Source: Taklimakanibacter sp050246735 (GTDB lineage: Bacteria; Pseudomonadota; Alphaproteobacteria; Rhizobiales; Aestuariivirgaceae). From it: a stretch of 64,000 nt of DNA. A model generated the notes under the pieces. That model did no database searches and was not told the DNA's origin. It saw only the letters and a program-made list of their open reading frames with translations. Positions 42,459-50,561 of this stretch are shown piece after piece; within the stretch, counting starts at the first letter, position 1; the number at the start of each line of letters is the position of its first letter. The stretch is from contig JBFWVM010000001.1 of NCBI GenBank assembly GCA_050246735.1, positions 1 through 64,000 on the forward strand, in the 5' to 3' direction. Both the position numbers and the translations under genes were made by a program.

Positions 42459-43727
42459 ATGAGATCAAATCGCCGGTCGGTCCTTAAAGGTGCCGCGGCT
42501 TTCGCCGCATCGGTTTCGTCGTTCGGACTCGCAAGCCGGGTCCGCGCCGAAGGAGAGGTGATCAAGATCGGCGTCATCGACGACGCGTCCGGAGATTTCG
42601 CGGCCGCGGTCATTCCGAAGACGCAGGGCGCCCAATTGGCGGTCGACCAGATCAACGGCGCGGGAGGCGTGCTCGGCCGCCAACTCCAGCTCATCCACTA
42701 TGACGGCCAGTCGGACGTCCGGCGCCATCAGGAGTTCGCGCAGCGCGCCATTCTTGAGGACGAGGTCAATGTGCTCATGGCGGGATATACGAGCTCGGAG
42801 CGCGAGGCCGCCCGCGCCGTCGCCGTCAAGAACAAGACCATCTTCTGGCACAACAACCAGGGCGAAGGCGGGATAGCCGACAACTATTCGTTCTTCACCG
42901 GACCGATCCCGGAGCAGCAGATCCTGCCCGGCGTCGAATACATGGTGAAAAAATACGGGAAGAAGATCTACATCCTTGCCGCCGACTACGGCTTTGGACA
43001 GGTGAGCGCCCAGTGGGTGCAGGCCAGCGCCGGAATGAACGGCGCCGAAATCGTCGGCCTCGAGTTCATCCCGCTCGGGAATTCCGAATTCTCCTCGTCG
43101 ATCGCCAATATCCAGAAGGCGAAGCCCGACTTCCTCTTCCTGCTGCTGGTCGGCTCCAACCAGTCGCAGTATTTCCCGCAGGCGCAGGCCGCGGGACTGC
43201 GCTACCCATCGATCTCGTCGGTGAACCTCCAGCAGGGCTACGAGCACAAGATCTTCCCGCCCCCGACGCTGGAAAATCTCTATGTGCCGGCGCCGTTCCT
43301 CGAGGAGCTGGCGGAAACCAACGCCGACGCCAAAAGGTTCGTCGACGCCATCCGGGCCAAGTACAGCGACATGAAATACGTCAACGAGTGCGCCCGGTGC
43401 GCCTATATCGCCGTCAATCTCATGGCGCTCGCCTGGGCGAAGGCCGGAACGACCGAGACCGAGGCCGTCATCAAGGCGCTCGAATCCGGCATCTCCTTCA
43501 ACGGACCCGACGGAAAGGTCACGCTCGATCCGGCGACGCATCATCTCGCCATGCAGATGAGAATGGCCCAGGTGCAGGCCGATCACTCGATCAAGTTCGT
43601 CGCCGAGCTCGGCGAGGTCAAGCCCTGGTGGCTGCGGTCGCTCGGCGTCGACCTGACCAAGAAGCGCGAGTCGAAGCAGTATCTTCCCGGCGACGACCCG
43701 AACCTCGCCAAGTTCCTCAAGCGATAA
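42459..43727 (+). CDS. ABC transporter periplasmic binding protein, urea/amide (UrtA/FmdD) type
   Basis: 422 residues from ATG 42459, with AGGAGGG 4 bp upstream. The N-terminus has a twin-arginine signal (NRRSVLKGAAAFAASVSSFG) ending near 'SRVRAEG'. The mature protein is a Peripla_BP_6-type receptor: 'IKIGVIDDASGDFAA', 'QGAQLAVDQINGAGGVLGRQ' and 'CARCAYIAVNLMALAWAKAG'. It is the exported counterpart of the signal-less protein across the divergent promoter. It feeds the two permeases downstream. The formamidase gene in the operon favours short-chain amides or urea. Confidence 0.88.
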   Translation: MRSNRRSVLKGAAAFAASVSSFGLASRVRAEGEVIKIGVIDDASGDFAAAVIPKTQGAQLAVDQINGAGGVLGRQLQLIHYDGQSDVRRHQEFAQRAILEDEVNVLMAGYTSSEREAARAVAVKNKTIFWHNNQGEGGIADNYSFFTGPIPEQQILPGVEYMVKKYGKKIYILAADYGFGQVSAQWVQASAGMNGAEIVGLEFIPLGNSEFSSSIANIQKAKPDFLFLLLVGSNQSQYFPQAQAAGLRYPSISSVNLQQGYEHKIFPPPTLENLYVPAPFLEELAETNADAKRFVDAIRAKYSDMKYVNECARCAYIAVNLMALAWAKAGTTETEAVIKALESGISFNGPDGKVTLDPATHHLAMQMRMAQVQADHSIKFVAELGEVKPWWLRSLGVDLTKKRESKQYLPGDDPNLAKFLKR

Positions 43728-43754
43728 GCGGGCTTGCGACGCAGAGAAGCGCGG

Positions 43755-44660
43755 ATGCAGGACGTCTTCATATTCCTCTATCAATATGCGGATGCCTTCG
43801 CGCTTCTCGCCCTCGCCGCCATAGGCCTGATCATCATCTTCGGGATGATGGGCATCATCAACATGGCGCATGGCGAGCTCATGATGATCGGCGCCTTCGG
43901 GGCCGCCTACAGCCATCATGCCGGCGCGCCGCTCGTCCTCGCCATCCTGGCCGGCGGGCTTGCGGCCATGCTCGTCGGCCTCATCCTCGAGCGGCTCGTC
44001 ATCCGGTACCTCTACGGGCGGCTGCTCTATTCGCTCGTCGCCACCTGGGGCATCAGCCTCATCCTCAGCCAGGGCGCGCTGATCGTGCTCGGCCCCTCGG
44101 TCCAGGGCATACCCACGAACTTCGGAAACTTCTTCATCGGCGAACTGAGCTTCTCCGTCTACCGCATGCTGCTCTTCGGCATCGCGGTGCTCCTGATCTT
44201 CCTGCTCTGGGCGCTGTTCCGCTTCACCACATTCGGGATACAGGCGAGAGCCACCATGAGCAGGCCGGACATGGCGCGAGCGCTCGGGGCCAATACGACC
44301 GAGATATATATTCTCACATTCGGCCTCGGATCCTTCCTGGCCGGCATCTCCGGGGCGCTGTTCTCGCTCGCGGCGCCAGTGCAGCCGAGCTTCGGCGCGA
44401 GCTACACGCCCATCGCCTTCGTCGTCGTGGTCGTGGCCGGCAGCCGCAACATCATCGTGGGCCTCGTCGTGTCCTGCCTGATCCTCGCCTTCATCAAGAC
44501 CGCCTTCACGATCAACGTCAACATCCTCACCGGCTATGTCGCGATGCTGCTCGCCGCGCTCCTGGTGATCAGGGCGACGCCCAACGGAATCAGCGAGGCC
44601 CTGGCGCGCGCCAAATGGCTGCTTCCGCGCCGGAGCGCCCTGCGCCAGGCAGGACGCTGA
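43755..44660 (+). CDS. ABC transporter permease, LivH/UrtB type
   Basis: About 301 residues from ATG 43755, 27 bp after the binding-protein stop. Around eight membrane segments are visible. The family block 'GMMGIINMAHGELMMIGAFG' (about residues 30-50) is typical of LivH and UrtB. It pairs with the LivM-type permease to form the channel. Its stop lies within a few bases of the next start. Confidence 0.92.
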   Translation: MQDVFIFLYQYADAFALLALAAIGLIIIFGMMGIINMAHGELMMIGAFGAAYSHHAGAPLVLAILAGGLAAMLVGLILERLVIRYLYGRLLYSLVATWGISLILSQGALIVLGPSVQGIPTNFGNFFIGELSFSVYRMLLFGIAVLLIFLLWALFRFTTFGIQARATMSRPDMARALGANTTEIYILTFGLGSFLAGISGALFSLAAPVQPSFGASYTPIAFVVVVVAGSRNIIVGLVVSCLILAFIKTAFTINVNILTGYVAMLLAALLVIRATPNGISEALARAKWLLPRRSALRQAGR

Positions 44661-44662
44661 GT

Positions 44663-45766
44663 GTGGCGTACCGGGCGATGCTTTCACTGCTCAACGGCGC
44701 CATGGAGCCGGGGCGCAGGCCGCTCTTCTGGATCGGAGCCCTGGCGCTGCTCACGGTCGCGGCGGCGGCGCCGTTCTTCGTGGGCCGCTACATGCTGCTC
44801 AACCTGAACTCGTTCCTCCTGATGACGTTCCTGACCATGGGCCTGGCGCTCCTGTGGGGGTTCACCGGAATACTGAGCCTCGGCCAGTCCGCCTTTCTCG
44901 GAATCGGCGGCTATGCCTATGGCGTCGCCGCCATCAATCTCGCGGGCATCGGCGGACAGACAGGCCTCGCCTTCGTCTGCGGAATCGGAGCGGCCTTGGC
45001 GGCGGCGCTGGTGCTGAGCTGGATCATGTTCTACGGCCGCCTGAAAGGAGTCTATGTCGCGATCATCACGCTCGTCGTTGCCCTTCTGCTGGAGACGTTC
45101 CTCTCGCAGACCGCCGGTCCGCAATGGTCGATAGGGGCGGCCCATCTCGGCGGAAACAACGGGCTCGGACGCTTCTCGGGCGACATTCAGGACCTTCCGA
45201 GCCTGGCGCTCGGCCCTCTCGAGCTCGCCGGCACGTCGAAAGCCTTCTACTTCACCGGCATCGTCCTCATCGCGGCGATCTATCTCGGGCTGCGCATGCT
45301 GGTGAACTCGCGCTTCGGCATCGCGCTGACCGCCATCCGTGAAGATCCCGAGCGGACGGAGTCGCTCGGCTACGACGTTCGCCTACTGCAGACCGTCGTC
45401 TTCTGCCTCGGCGCCGGGCTCGCGGCGCTTTCCGGGATCCTCTATGTGTCCTGGGGGAATTTCATCACGCCGTCGGTCTTCGGCGTCACGGCGAACATAC
45501 TTCCGGTCATCTGGGTCGCCGTGGCCGGACGGAAGAGCCTGGCCGCCTCGATCGTCGGGGCAGTGCTCCTGCAATGGATATCCCAGGCGCTCGCCCTCCA
45601 GGGGGAATATGCCCTCGTCCTGCAGGGAGCGTTGCTGGTGATCGCCGTGCTGCTGATGCCGGAGGGCCTGATCTCGGTCGGCGGATCCATCCGCCGGGCG
45701 CCACACCGGACGCGCCTGGAAAGGGGGAAAGCCCGCCCCCTGGCGAGGGATGGACATGCTCCTTGA
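44663..45766 (+). CDS. ABC transporter permease, LivM/UrtC type
   Basis: About 367 residues from GTG 44663, with AGGA 8 bp upstream; ATG 44678 would give 362. Hydrophobic segments run from 'PLFWIGALALLTVAAAAPFF' to 'QGALLVIAVLLMPEGLI'. The LivM block 'GFTGILSLGQSAFLGIGGYA' and the cytoplasmic 'ALTAIREDPERTESLGYDV' are clear. It ends 'SIRRAPHRTRLERGKARPLA', and its 3' end overlaps the ATPase gene by 17 bp. Confidence 0.91.
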   Translation: MAYRAMLSLLNGAMEPGRRPLFWIGALALLTVAAAAPFFVGRYMLLNLNSFLLMTFLTMGLALLWGFTGILSLGQSAFLGIGGYAYGVAAINLAGIGGQTGLAFVCGIGAALAAALVLSWIMFYGRLKGVYVAIITLVVALLLETFLSQTAGPQWSIGAAHLGGNNGLGRFSGDIQDLPSLALGPLELAGTSKAFYFTGIVLIAAIYLGLRMLVNSRFGIALTAIREDPERTESLGYDVRLLQTVVFCLGAGLAALSGILYVSWGNFITPSVFGVTANILPVIWVAVAGRKSLAASIVGAVLLQWISQALALQGEYALVLQGALLVIAVLLMPEGLISVGGSIRRAPHRTRLERGKARPLARDGHAP

Positions 45767-46481
45767 AGTCGCCAACCTGTCGAAGTCCTTCGGCGGCGTG
45801 CGGGCGGTGCACGACGTCTCCTGGGCGATGGAAGCGGGTCAGACCCACTGCATCATCGGACCGAACGGCGCGGGAAAGAGCACGTTCTTCCAGCTCCTCA
45901 TGGGACGACTGCGCGCCGACAGGGGACTCATCAGGTTCCGCGACGTCGACGTCACCCGCCGGCATCCTTTCGAACGGGCGCGGCTCGGCCTGGCGGTGAA
46001 GCCGCAAACGCTCGGGGTCTTCGGAGAGCTGTCGGTCGATCACAATCTTCGCCTGTGCCTGCAGCGCATGGCGAATGGGAGAGCCCTGGAAAGACTCCTG
46101 GAGGATCGCCTGGCCCATCTGGGCCTGCGGGAGAAAAGGAGCTTCCTGGCGAGGGAATTGTCGCATGGCGAGAACCAGTGGCTGGGCCTCGGCATGGCCA
46201 TGGCGACCGCTCCGAAGCTTTTGCTGCTCGACGAGCCGACGGCGGGCATGTCGTTCGAGGAGACCGGCAGGACCGTCGAGCTCATCCGGAGCGTCGCGGC
46301 GAGCGGCACCTCAGTCCTCGTGGTGGAGCACGACATGGCGTTCGTCAGGGCCCTTTCAGTCCCGACGACCGTCTTCGACAACGGCCGGATCTTCATGACC
46401 GGCGCCTGGACCGAGATCGAGAGCAACGAGGACGTGCAACGCCTGTATCTGGGCAAACGCGGAGCGAAGGCCCACCATTAA
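45750..46481 (+). CDS. ABC transporter ATP-binding protein, UrtD type
   Basis: 243 residues; an in-frame ATG at 45756 has better spacing from GAGGG and may be the real start. Walker A 'GPNGAGKST' and Walker B 'LLLLDEPTAGMS' are intact. The signature is 'LSHGENQWLGLGMAMA' instead of LSGGQ. UrtD of urea importers has the same unusual LSHGxxQW block, which separates this system from ordinary branched-chain amino-acid importers. It overlaps the permease gene and is followed after 10 bp by the formamidase gene. Confidence 0.9.
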   Translation: MDMLLEVANLSKSFGGVRAVHDVSWAMEAGQTHCIIGPNGAGKSTFFQLLMGRLRADRGLIRFRDVDVTRRHPFERARLGLAVKPQTLGVFGELSVDHNLRLCLQRMANGRALERLLEDRLAHLGLREKRSFLARELSHGENQWLGLGMAMATAPKLLLLDEPTAGMSFEETGRTVELIRSVAASGTSVLVVEHDMAFVRALSVPTTVFDNGRIFMTGAWTEIESNEDVQRLYLGKRGAKAHH

Positions 46482-46491
46482 GGAGAAGACC

Positions 46492-47478
46492 ATGAAGACC
46501 ATCAAGATCAACGACGTCCAGAAGTACCTCTTCGATGCGAGAGACGAGCCGGTCCTGCGCGTGAAGGCGGGGGAAAGCTTCAAGGTCGAAACCGACGATG
46601 CGCTGACCGGGCTCGTTCCCGACCAGAGCGACAATCCGAAGATCCGCGACATCATCAACGATCCGGTCAGCAAGCGGCTTCTCGGCAGGACGCCGGCGGA
46701 GCTCAATCCGGTCGTCGGCCCGATCCATGTCGAAGGCGTCGAACGGGGCGACGTGGTCGCGGTGGAAATCGAATCGATCGCTCCTTGGCGCTGGGGATAT
46801 GTCGGGATCGTCCCCGGGAACGGCGCGCTCCGGGATTCGGCAAAGTGGGGCGCCGAGTGCCGCGACGCCCATATCCAGCTCATCGAGCACGTGCCCGGTC
46901 CGAGCGGCACGACGGCAGACGGCTCGGCCAGGTACGGGAGCATCTCGTGGAAGCTCGATCCGTTCCTCGGAACCCTCGCGGTCGCCCCTGACCGGGAAGT
47001 GCACAGCTCCCTCACCGGGCAGGGCGAGTTCTGCGGCAATATCGACTGCCGCGACATCAGGGCCGGGCACACCATTCTGATCAACAGCTATCACGAGGGC
47101 GGCCTCATCTACCTGGGCGACGCGCATGGCAGCCAGGGCGACACGGAGTTCACCGTCCTCGCCGACGAGACGAGAGCGACGGTGCAGCTCAAGATCAACG
47201 TGATCAAAAACAAGAAGCTGCCGGGGATCCGGATCGTCAAGCCCGACAGCATCGTCGCGGTCGGCATCGATCTGCCGCTCGACCAGGCCGTGTACAACGC
47301 CGCCGACAACCTCATGCAGTGGATGGCGGAAGACTACGGAATCAAGCCCAAGGACAGCTACATGCGGTTCTCGGCCGATCCCGATTTTCGCGTGCGCGTC
47401 TATCAGATGGTGAGGGCCAACATCAACCACGTGGTCGGGGCCGAATATCCGAAAAGCCGCCTGGTTCCGGCGTTCTAG
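46492..47478 (+). CDS. fmdA: Acetamidase/formamidase (FmdA/AmdA family)
   Basis: 328 residues with AAGGAGAAG before the ATG. Typical blocks are 'NPVVGPIHVEGVERGDVVAV', 'WGYVGIVPGNGAL', 'EFCGNIDCRDIRAG' and 'YLGDAHGSQGDTE', where the acidic and His residues bind zinc. The enzyme hydrolyses formamide, acetamide or related short amides to the acid and ammonia in the cytoplasm. It lies between the two ATPase genes of the amide/urea-type importer, so uptake and hydrolysis are made together. The operon probably supplies nitrogen. Confidence 0.9.
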   Translation: MKTIKINDVQKYLFDARDEPVLRVKAGESFKVETDDALTGLVPDQSDNPKIRDIINDPVSKRLLGRTPAELNPVVGPIHVEGVERGDVVAVEIESIAPWRWGYVGIVPGNGALRDSAKWGAECRDAHIQLIEHVPGPSGTTADGSARYGSISWKLDPFLGTLAVAPDREVHSSLTGQGEFCGNIDCRDIRAGHTILINSYHEGGLIYLGDAHGSQGDTEFTVLADETRATVQLKINVIKNKKLPGIRIVKPDSIVAVGIDLPLDQAVYNAADNLMQWMAEDYGIKPKDSYMRFSADPDFRVRVYQMVRANINHVVGAEYPKSRLVPAF

Positions 47479-47489
47479 GCATCGTCCGA

Positions 47490-48182
47490 ATGCTGAGCCT
47501 GCGATCAGTGTCGAGCGGTTATGGCGGTGCGGTCGTCAACCGCGACGTCGATCTGGAGGTCCGCGACGGGGAGATCGTAGCCCTGATCGGCCGCAATGGC
47601 GTGGGCAAGACGACTCTCGCCAGGACGATCATCGGCCTGCAGCCGGCAATGGCGGGCTCGGTGATCTTCGACGGGGTCAATATGACGTCGTCCGATGCCC
47701 GGAAAAGAGCCCGCGCCGGCATCGGCTACGTGCCGCAGGGACGCGGCATATTTCCCGACCTCACGGTCGAGGAGAACCTCGTCATGGGCCGGTCGATCGG
47801 GGCGGCCGCGAAATCCTTCGACCATGTGTTCGGGCTTTTCCCGATATTGAAGCAGCGGCGCCGCCAGCTCGGCGGCACGATGAGCGGCGGCCAGCAGCAG
47901 ATGCTGGCCATCGGGAGGGTCCTGATGGGCGAGCCCAGGATCCTCGTCCTCGACGAGCCCTCCGATGGGATCCAGCCCAATATCGTCGACGAGATCGGAG
48001 AGCTGTGCCGCAGACTGAACGAGGACAGCGGCCTAGCCATTCTCCTGATCGAGCAGCATCTGGATCTGATCCTGGCCTGTGCGCATCGCTGCCTGGTGAT
48101 GGAGCGCGGCATGATCACCAAGTCCATGTCGCCGCGGGATCTGGAGGATCCGAGGATCGCCCGGCAGGCGCTTGCGATCTGA
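47490..48182 (+). CDS. ABC transporter ATP-binding protein, LivF/UrtE type
   Basis: 230 residues from ATG 47490, 11 bp after the formamidase stop. Walker A 'GRNGVGKTT', Q-loop 'GYVPQGRGIFPDLTVEENL', signature 'MSGGQQQMLAIGRVL' and Walker B 'ILVLDEPSDGIQPNIVDEIG' are present. The 'DGIQPNI' ending is close to the EGIQPSI block of UrtE. It is the second ATPase of the amide importer and the last gene of the operon. Confidence 0.91.
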   Translation: MLSLRSVSSGYGGAVVNRDVDLEVRDGEIVALIGRNGVGKTTLARTIIGLQPAMAGSVIFDGVNMTSSDARKRARAGIGYVPQGRGIFPDLTVEENLVMGRSIGAAAKSFDHVFGLFPILKQRRRQLGGTMSGGQQQMLAIGRVLMGEPRILVLDEPSDGIQPNIVDEIGELCRRLNEDSGLAILLIEQHLDLILACAHRCLVMERGMITKSMSPRDLEDPRIARQALAI

Positions 48183-48556
48183 GCGGAGCGGCCGGGCGAT
48201 CGACGCATGCCGTCACCGTCCGGGCACGCATAAGTTGATCTGCGCGACGGTTCAGTCCGGCAAGCCTCCGCTGAAAGGGTCGGCGACATGCGCCCTAGCC
48301 ACAACTATAAATTGCTATGCATGCACGCCGGGAACGGCAGGCGAGTTTAATTGGACTTACAGTGGACGGTAAGTCAAACTATTGTCCAATATAGGCTCAT
48401 GCCCGAACGAATGGGACACACAATAACGGCCGGCGGAGGAGTCAATCTGGTGATGTGAATCTTATTTTCTCTTTTTCCCGGACCGCATCTATACGCAAAG
48501 CGGCTGGATCCGGCCGCGTGAACGACAATCTCTGACCTCAAATGGGAGTTTATACA
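48183..48556. promoter_or_regulatory. Non-coding region before the betaine importer, with nested dyads
   Basis: About 370 bases without a gene. GACTTAC (48354-48360) and GTAAGTC (48369-48375) form a perfect inverted repeat with an 8-nt loop. It is nested inside TTGGAC (48351-48356) and GTCCAA (48384-48389). The stretch is AT-richer than the flanks and probably holds the promoter of the proX-type gene with a regulator site. GGGAG at 48543-48547 is the ribosome binding site for the start at 48557. No small ORF is convincing. Confidence 0.5.
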
Positions 48557-49558
48557 ATGAAGCAACTTCTTGCTTCGGCAGTTGCCGTCCTGGCGCTCGG
48601 CGCCTTCAGCCCGGCCGTTTCGGCCGCCGAATGCGGCGACGTCACCATCGCCAGCATGAACTGGCAATCGGCCGAGGTCCTTGCCAGCATCGACAAGATC
48701 ATTCTGAAGACGGGCTACGGCTGCAACGCCGAGACCGTCGCCGGCGATACAGTCCCCACCCTGACATCGATGGTCGAGAAGGGCGAGCCCGACATAGCGC
48801 CCGAAGGCTGGGTCGATCTTCAGCCCGAGCTCGTCAATCGCGGCATCGCCGACAAGAAGATCGTGTCGGCCGGGCCGGCGCTGTCCGACGGCGCGGTCCA
48901 GGGCTGGTTCATCCCGAAATACGTCGCCGACGCGCATCCCGACATAAAGACCATTCCCGACGCGCTGAAGCATCCCGAGCTTTTCCCGGCGCCCGAAGAC
49001 AAATCCAAGGGCGCGGTCTTCAACGGCCCGCAAGGGTGGGGCGGGACGCTCGTCACCGCGCAATTGTTCAAGGCCTATGAGGGCAAGAAGAACGGCTTCG
49101 TGCTGGTCGATACCGGCTCCGCCGCCGGCCTCGACGGCTCGCTGGCCAAGGCTTACGAGCGCAAGGAAGGGTGGCTTGGATATTACTGGGCGCCCACATC
49201 CATCCTCGGCAAATACGCCATGGTGAAGCTCGACTATGGCGTGCCCTATGACGCCGCCGAATGGAAGCGCTGCAACACGGTCGCCGACTGTCCCGATCCG
49301 AAGCCGAACGAGTGGCCCAAGGATCACGTCGACACCCTGGTGACCACCGAATTCGCCGAAAGAGCGGGACCGGCGATGGACTACCTGAAGAACCGCAACT
49401 GGACCAACGACGTCGTCAATGCGCTGGCGGCCTGGATGACCGACAACCAGGCGACCGGCGAAGAAGGAGCGAAGCACTTCCTCGCCACCAGCGAGGACGT
49501 CTGGACCAAGTGGGTTCCCGCCGACGTCGCCGAAAAGGTCAAGGCCGCCGTAAAATAA
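48557..49558 (+). CDS. Glycine betaine/proline-type ABC binding protein (ProX/OpuAC)
   Basis: 333 residues from ATG 48557; an ATG five codons earlier lacks a ribosome binding site. A Sec signal peptide (MKQLLASAVAVLALGAFSPA) is cleaved after 'VSAA'. The OpuAC-type domain includes 'GDTVPTLTSMVEKGEPDIAP' and 'EGWVDLQPELVNRG'; aromatic residues near Trp100 and Trp140-equivalents would cage a quaternary amine. It supplies the ProW/ProV-type parts downstream. Unlike most binding proteins in this window it uses Sec rather than Tat. Confidence 0.88.
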   Translation: MKQLLASAVAVLALGAFSPAVSAAECGDVTIASMNWQSAEVLASIDKIILKTGYGCNAETVAGDTVPTLTSMVEKGEPDIAPEGWVDLQPELVNRGIADKKIVSAGPALSDGAVQGWFIPKYVADAHPDIKTIPDALKHPELFPAPEDKSKGAVFNGPQGWGGTLVTAQLFKAYEGKKNGFVLVDTGSAAGLDGSLAKAYERKEGWLGYYWAPTSILGKYAMVKLDYGVPYDAAEWKRCNTVADCPDPKPNEWPKDHVDTLVTTEFAERAGPAMDYLKNRNWTNDVVNALAAWMTDNQATGEEGAKHFLATSEDVWTKWVPADVAEKVKAAVK

Positions 49559-49578
49559 CCCGCAAGGCACGAAACTCC

Positions 49579-49604
49579 GAAGCGACGGGATGTCCCGTCG
49601 CTTC
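49579..49604 (+). terminator. Perfect hairpin with T-rich tail inside the betaine operon
   Basis: GAAGCGACGGGA (49579-49590) and TCCCGTCGCTTC (49593-49604) form a perfect 12-bp stem with a 2-nt gap, followed by TTTATT. It has the form of an intrinsic terminator and lies 70 bp before the permease gene. It probably acts as a partial terminator, giving more binding protein than permease and ATPase. Confidence 0.75.
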
Positions 49605-49673
49605 TTTATTATGGAAACACGGACGGCGGCATTGCCGAAATACTTTCGCCGCCGGCAATGGAAGATTTGAATT

Positions 49674-50561
49674 ATGGATTGGCTCTGGACGTTTCCCCAT
49701 CTCAACGACGATTTCATCCGCAACCTGAAGAAGGCGATCGACGAGAGCTTCCGCGCATTCACCCGCGCCTATGGCGACGCGATCGAGTCGTTCTTCGACC
49801 CGCTGCAATATTTCCTGATCCAGGCGGAGCGATTCTGGACCAACACGCCGTGGCCGGTGATCATCGCGATCATCGCCGTCATCGCCTGGTTCGCCAGCAG
49901 GAGCTGGAAGATCGTCTTCGGCTCCATCGTCACCCTCATGCTGATCGGTCTGTTCGACATGTGGGACGACACGATGAAAACCATCTCCATGATCTTCGTC
50001 TGCACGGTGCTCTCGATCCTTCTCGGCATACCGATCGGCATCCTCATGTCGCGCTCCGACCGGATCCAGAACGCCGTAAACCCGATCCTCGACGTCATGC
50101 AGACGATGCCGAGCTTCGTCTACCTGATCCCCGTCGTCATGCTTCTCGGCATAGGCAGGGTGCCGGGCCTGATCGCCGTCGTGGTCTATGCCATCCCGCC
50201 GATGATCAGGTTCACCAACCTGGGTATCAGGCTGGTGGACAAGGAAGTCCTGGAGGCCGCCGACGCCTACGGCTCATCGGGGTGGCAGAAGCTGAAGAAC
50301 GTCCAGATGCCCCTGGCCCTGCCGACGATAATGGCCGGGATCAACCAGACGATCATGATGGCGCTGGCGATGGTTGTGATCGCCTCGATGATCGGGGTCC
50401 AGGGCCTCGGGCAGCCGGTCCTGAAGGCGATCGCCAACCAGTATTTCACGCTCGGCGTATTCAACGGCCTGGCGATCGTGGGCATCGCCATCGTCTTCGA
50501 TCGCATCAGCCAGGCCTTCGGAAAGCGGCTTCAGCGGCACCTGGAGATCGTTCATGGCTGA
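49674..50561 (+). CDS. Glycine betaine/proline-type ABC permease (ProW)
   Basis: 295 residues. An N-terminal hydrophilic part of about 60 residues precedes about six membrane segments ('WPVIIAIIAVIAWFA', 'LIAVVVYAIPPMIRFT'). The inner-loop block LEAADAYGSSGWQKLKNVQM is the ATPase contact and 'MQTMPSFVYLIPVVMLLGIG' is highly typical of ProW. It forms the channel for import of betaine-like osmolytes or nutrients. It overlaps the ATPase gene by 8 bp. Confidence 0.91.
   Translation: MDWLWTFPHLNDDFIRNLKKAIDESFRAFTRAYGDAIESFFDPLQYFLIQAERFWTNTPWPVIIAIIAVIAWFASRSWKIVFGSIVTLMLIGLFDMWDDTMKTISMIFVCTVLSILLGIPIGILMSRSDRIQNAVNPILDVMQTMPSFVYLIPVVMLLGIGRVPGLIAVVVYAIPPMIRFTNLGIRLVDKEVLEAADAYGSSGWQKLKNVQMPLALPTIMAGINQTIMMALAMVVIASMIGVQGLGQPVLKAIANQYFTLGVFNGLAIVGIAIVFDRISQAFGKRLQRHLEIVHG

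Noticed and set aside
42459..48182. Branched-chain amino-acid importer as the name for the Liv-like genes
   Set aside because: The UrtD-like LSHGxxQW signature, the UrtE-like ending and the embedded formamidase gene favour urea or short amides.
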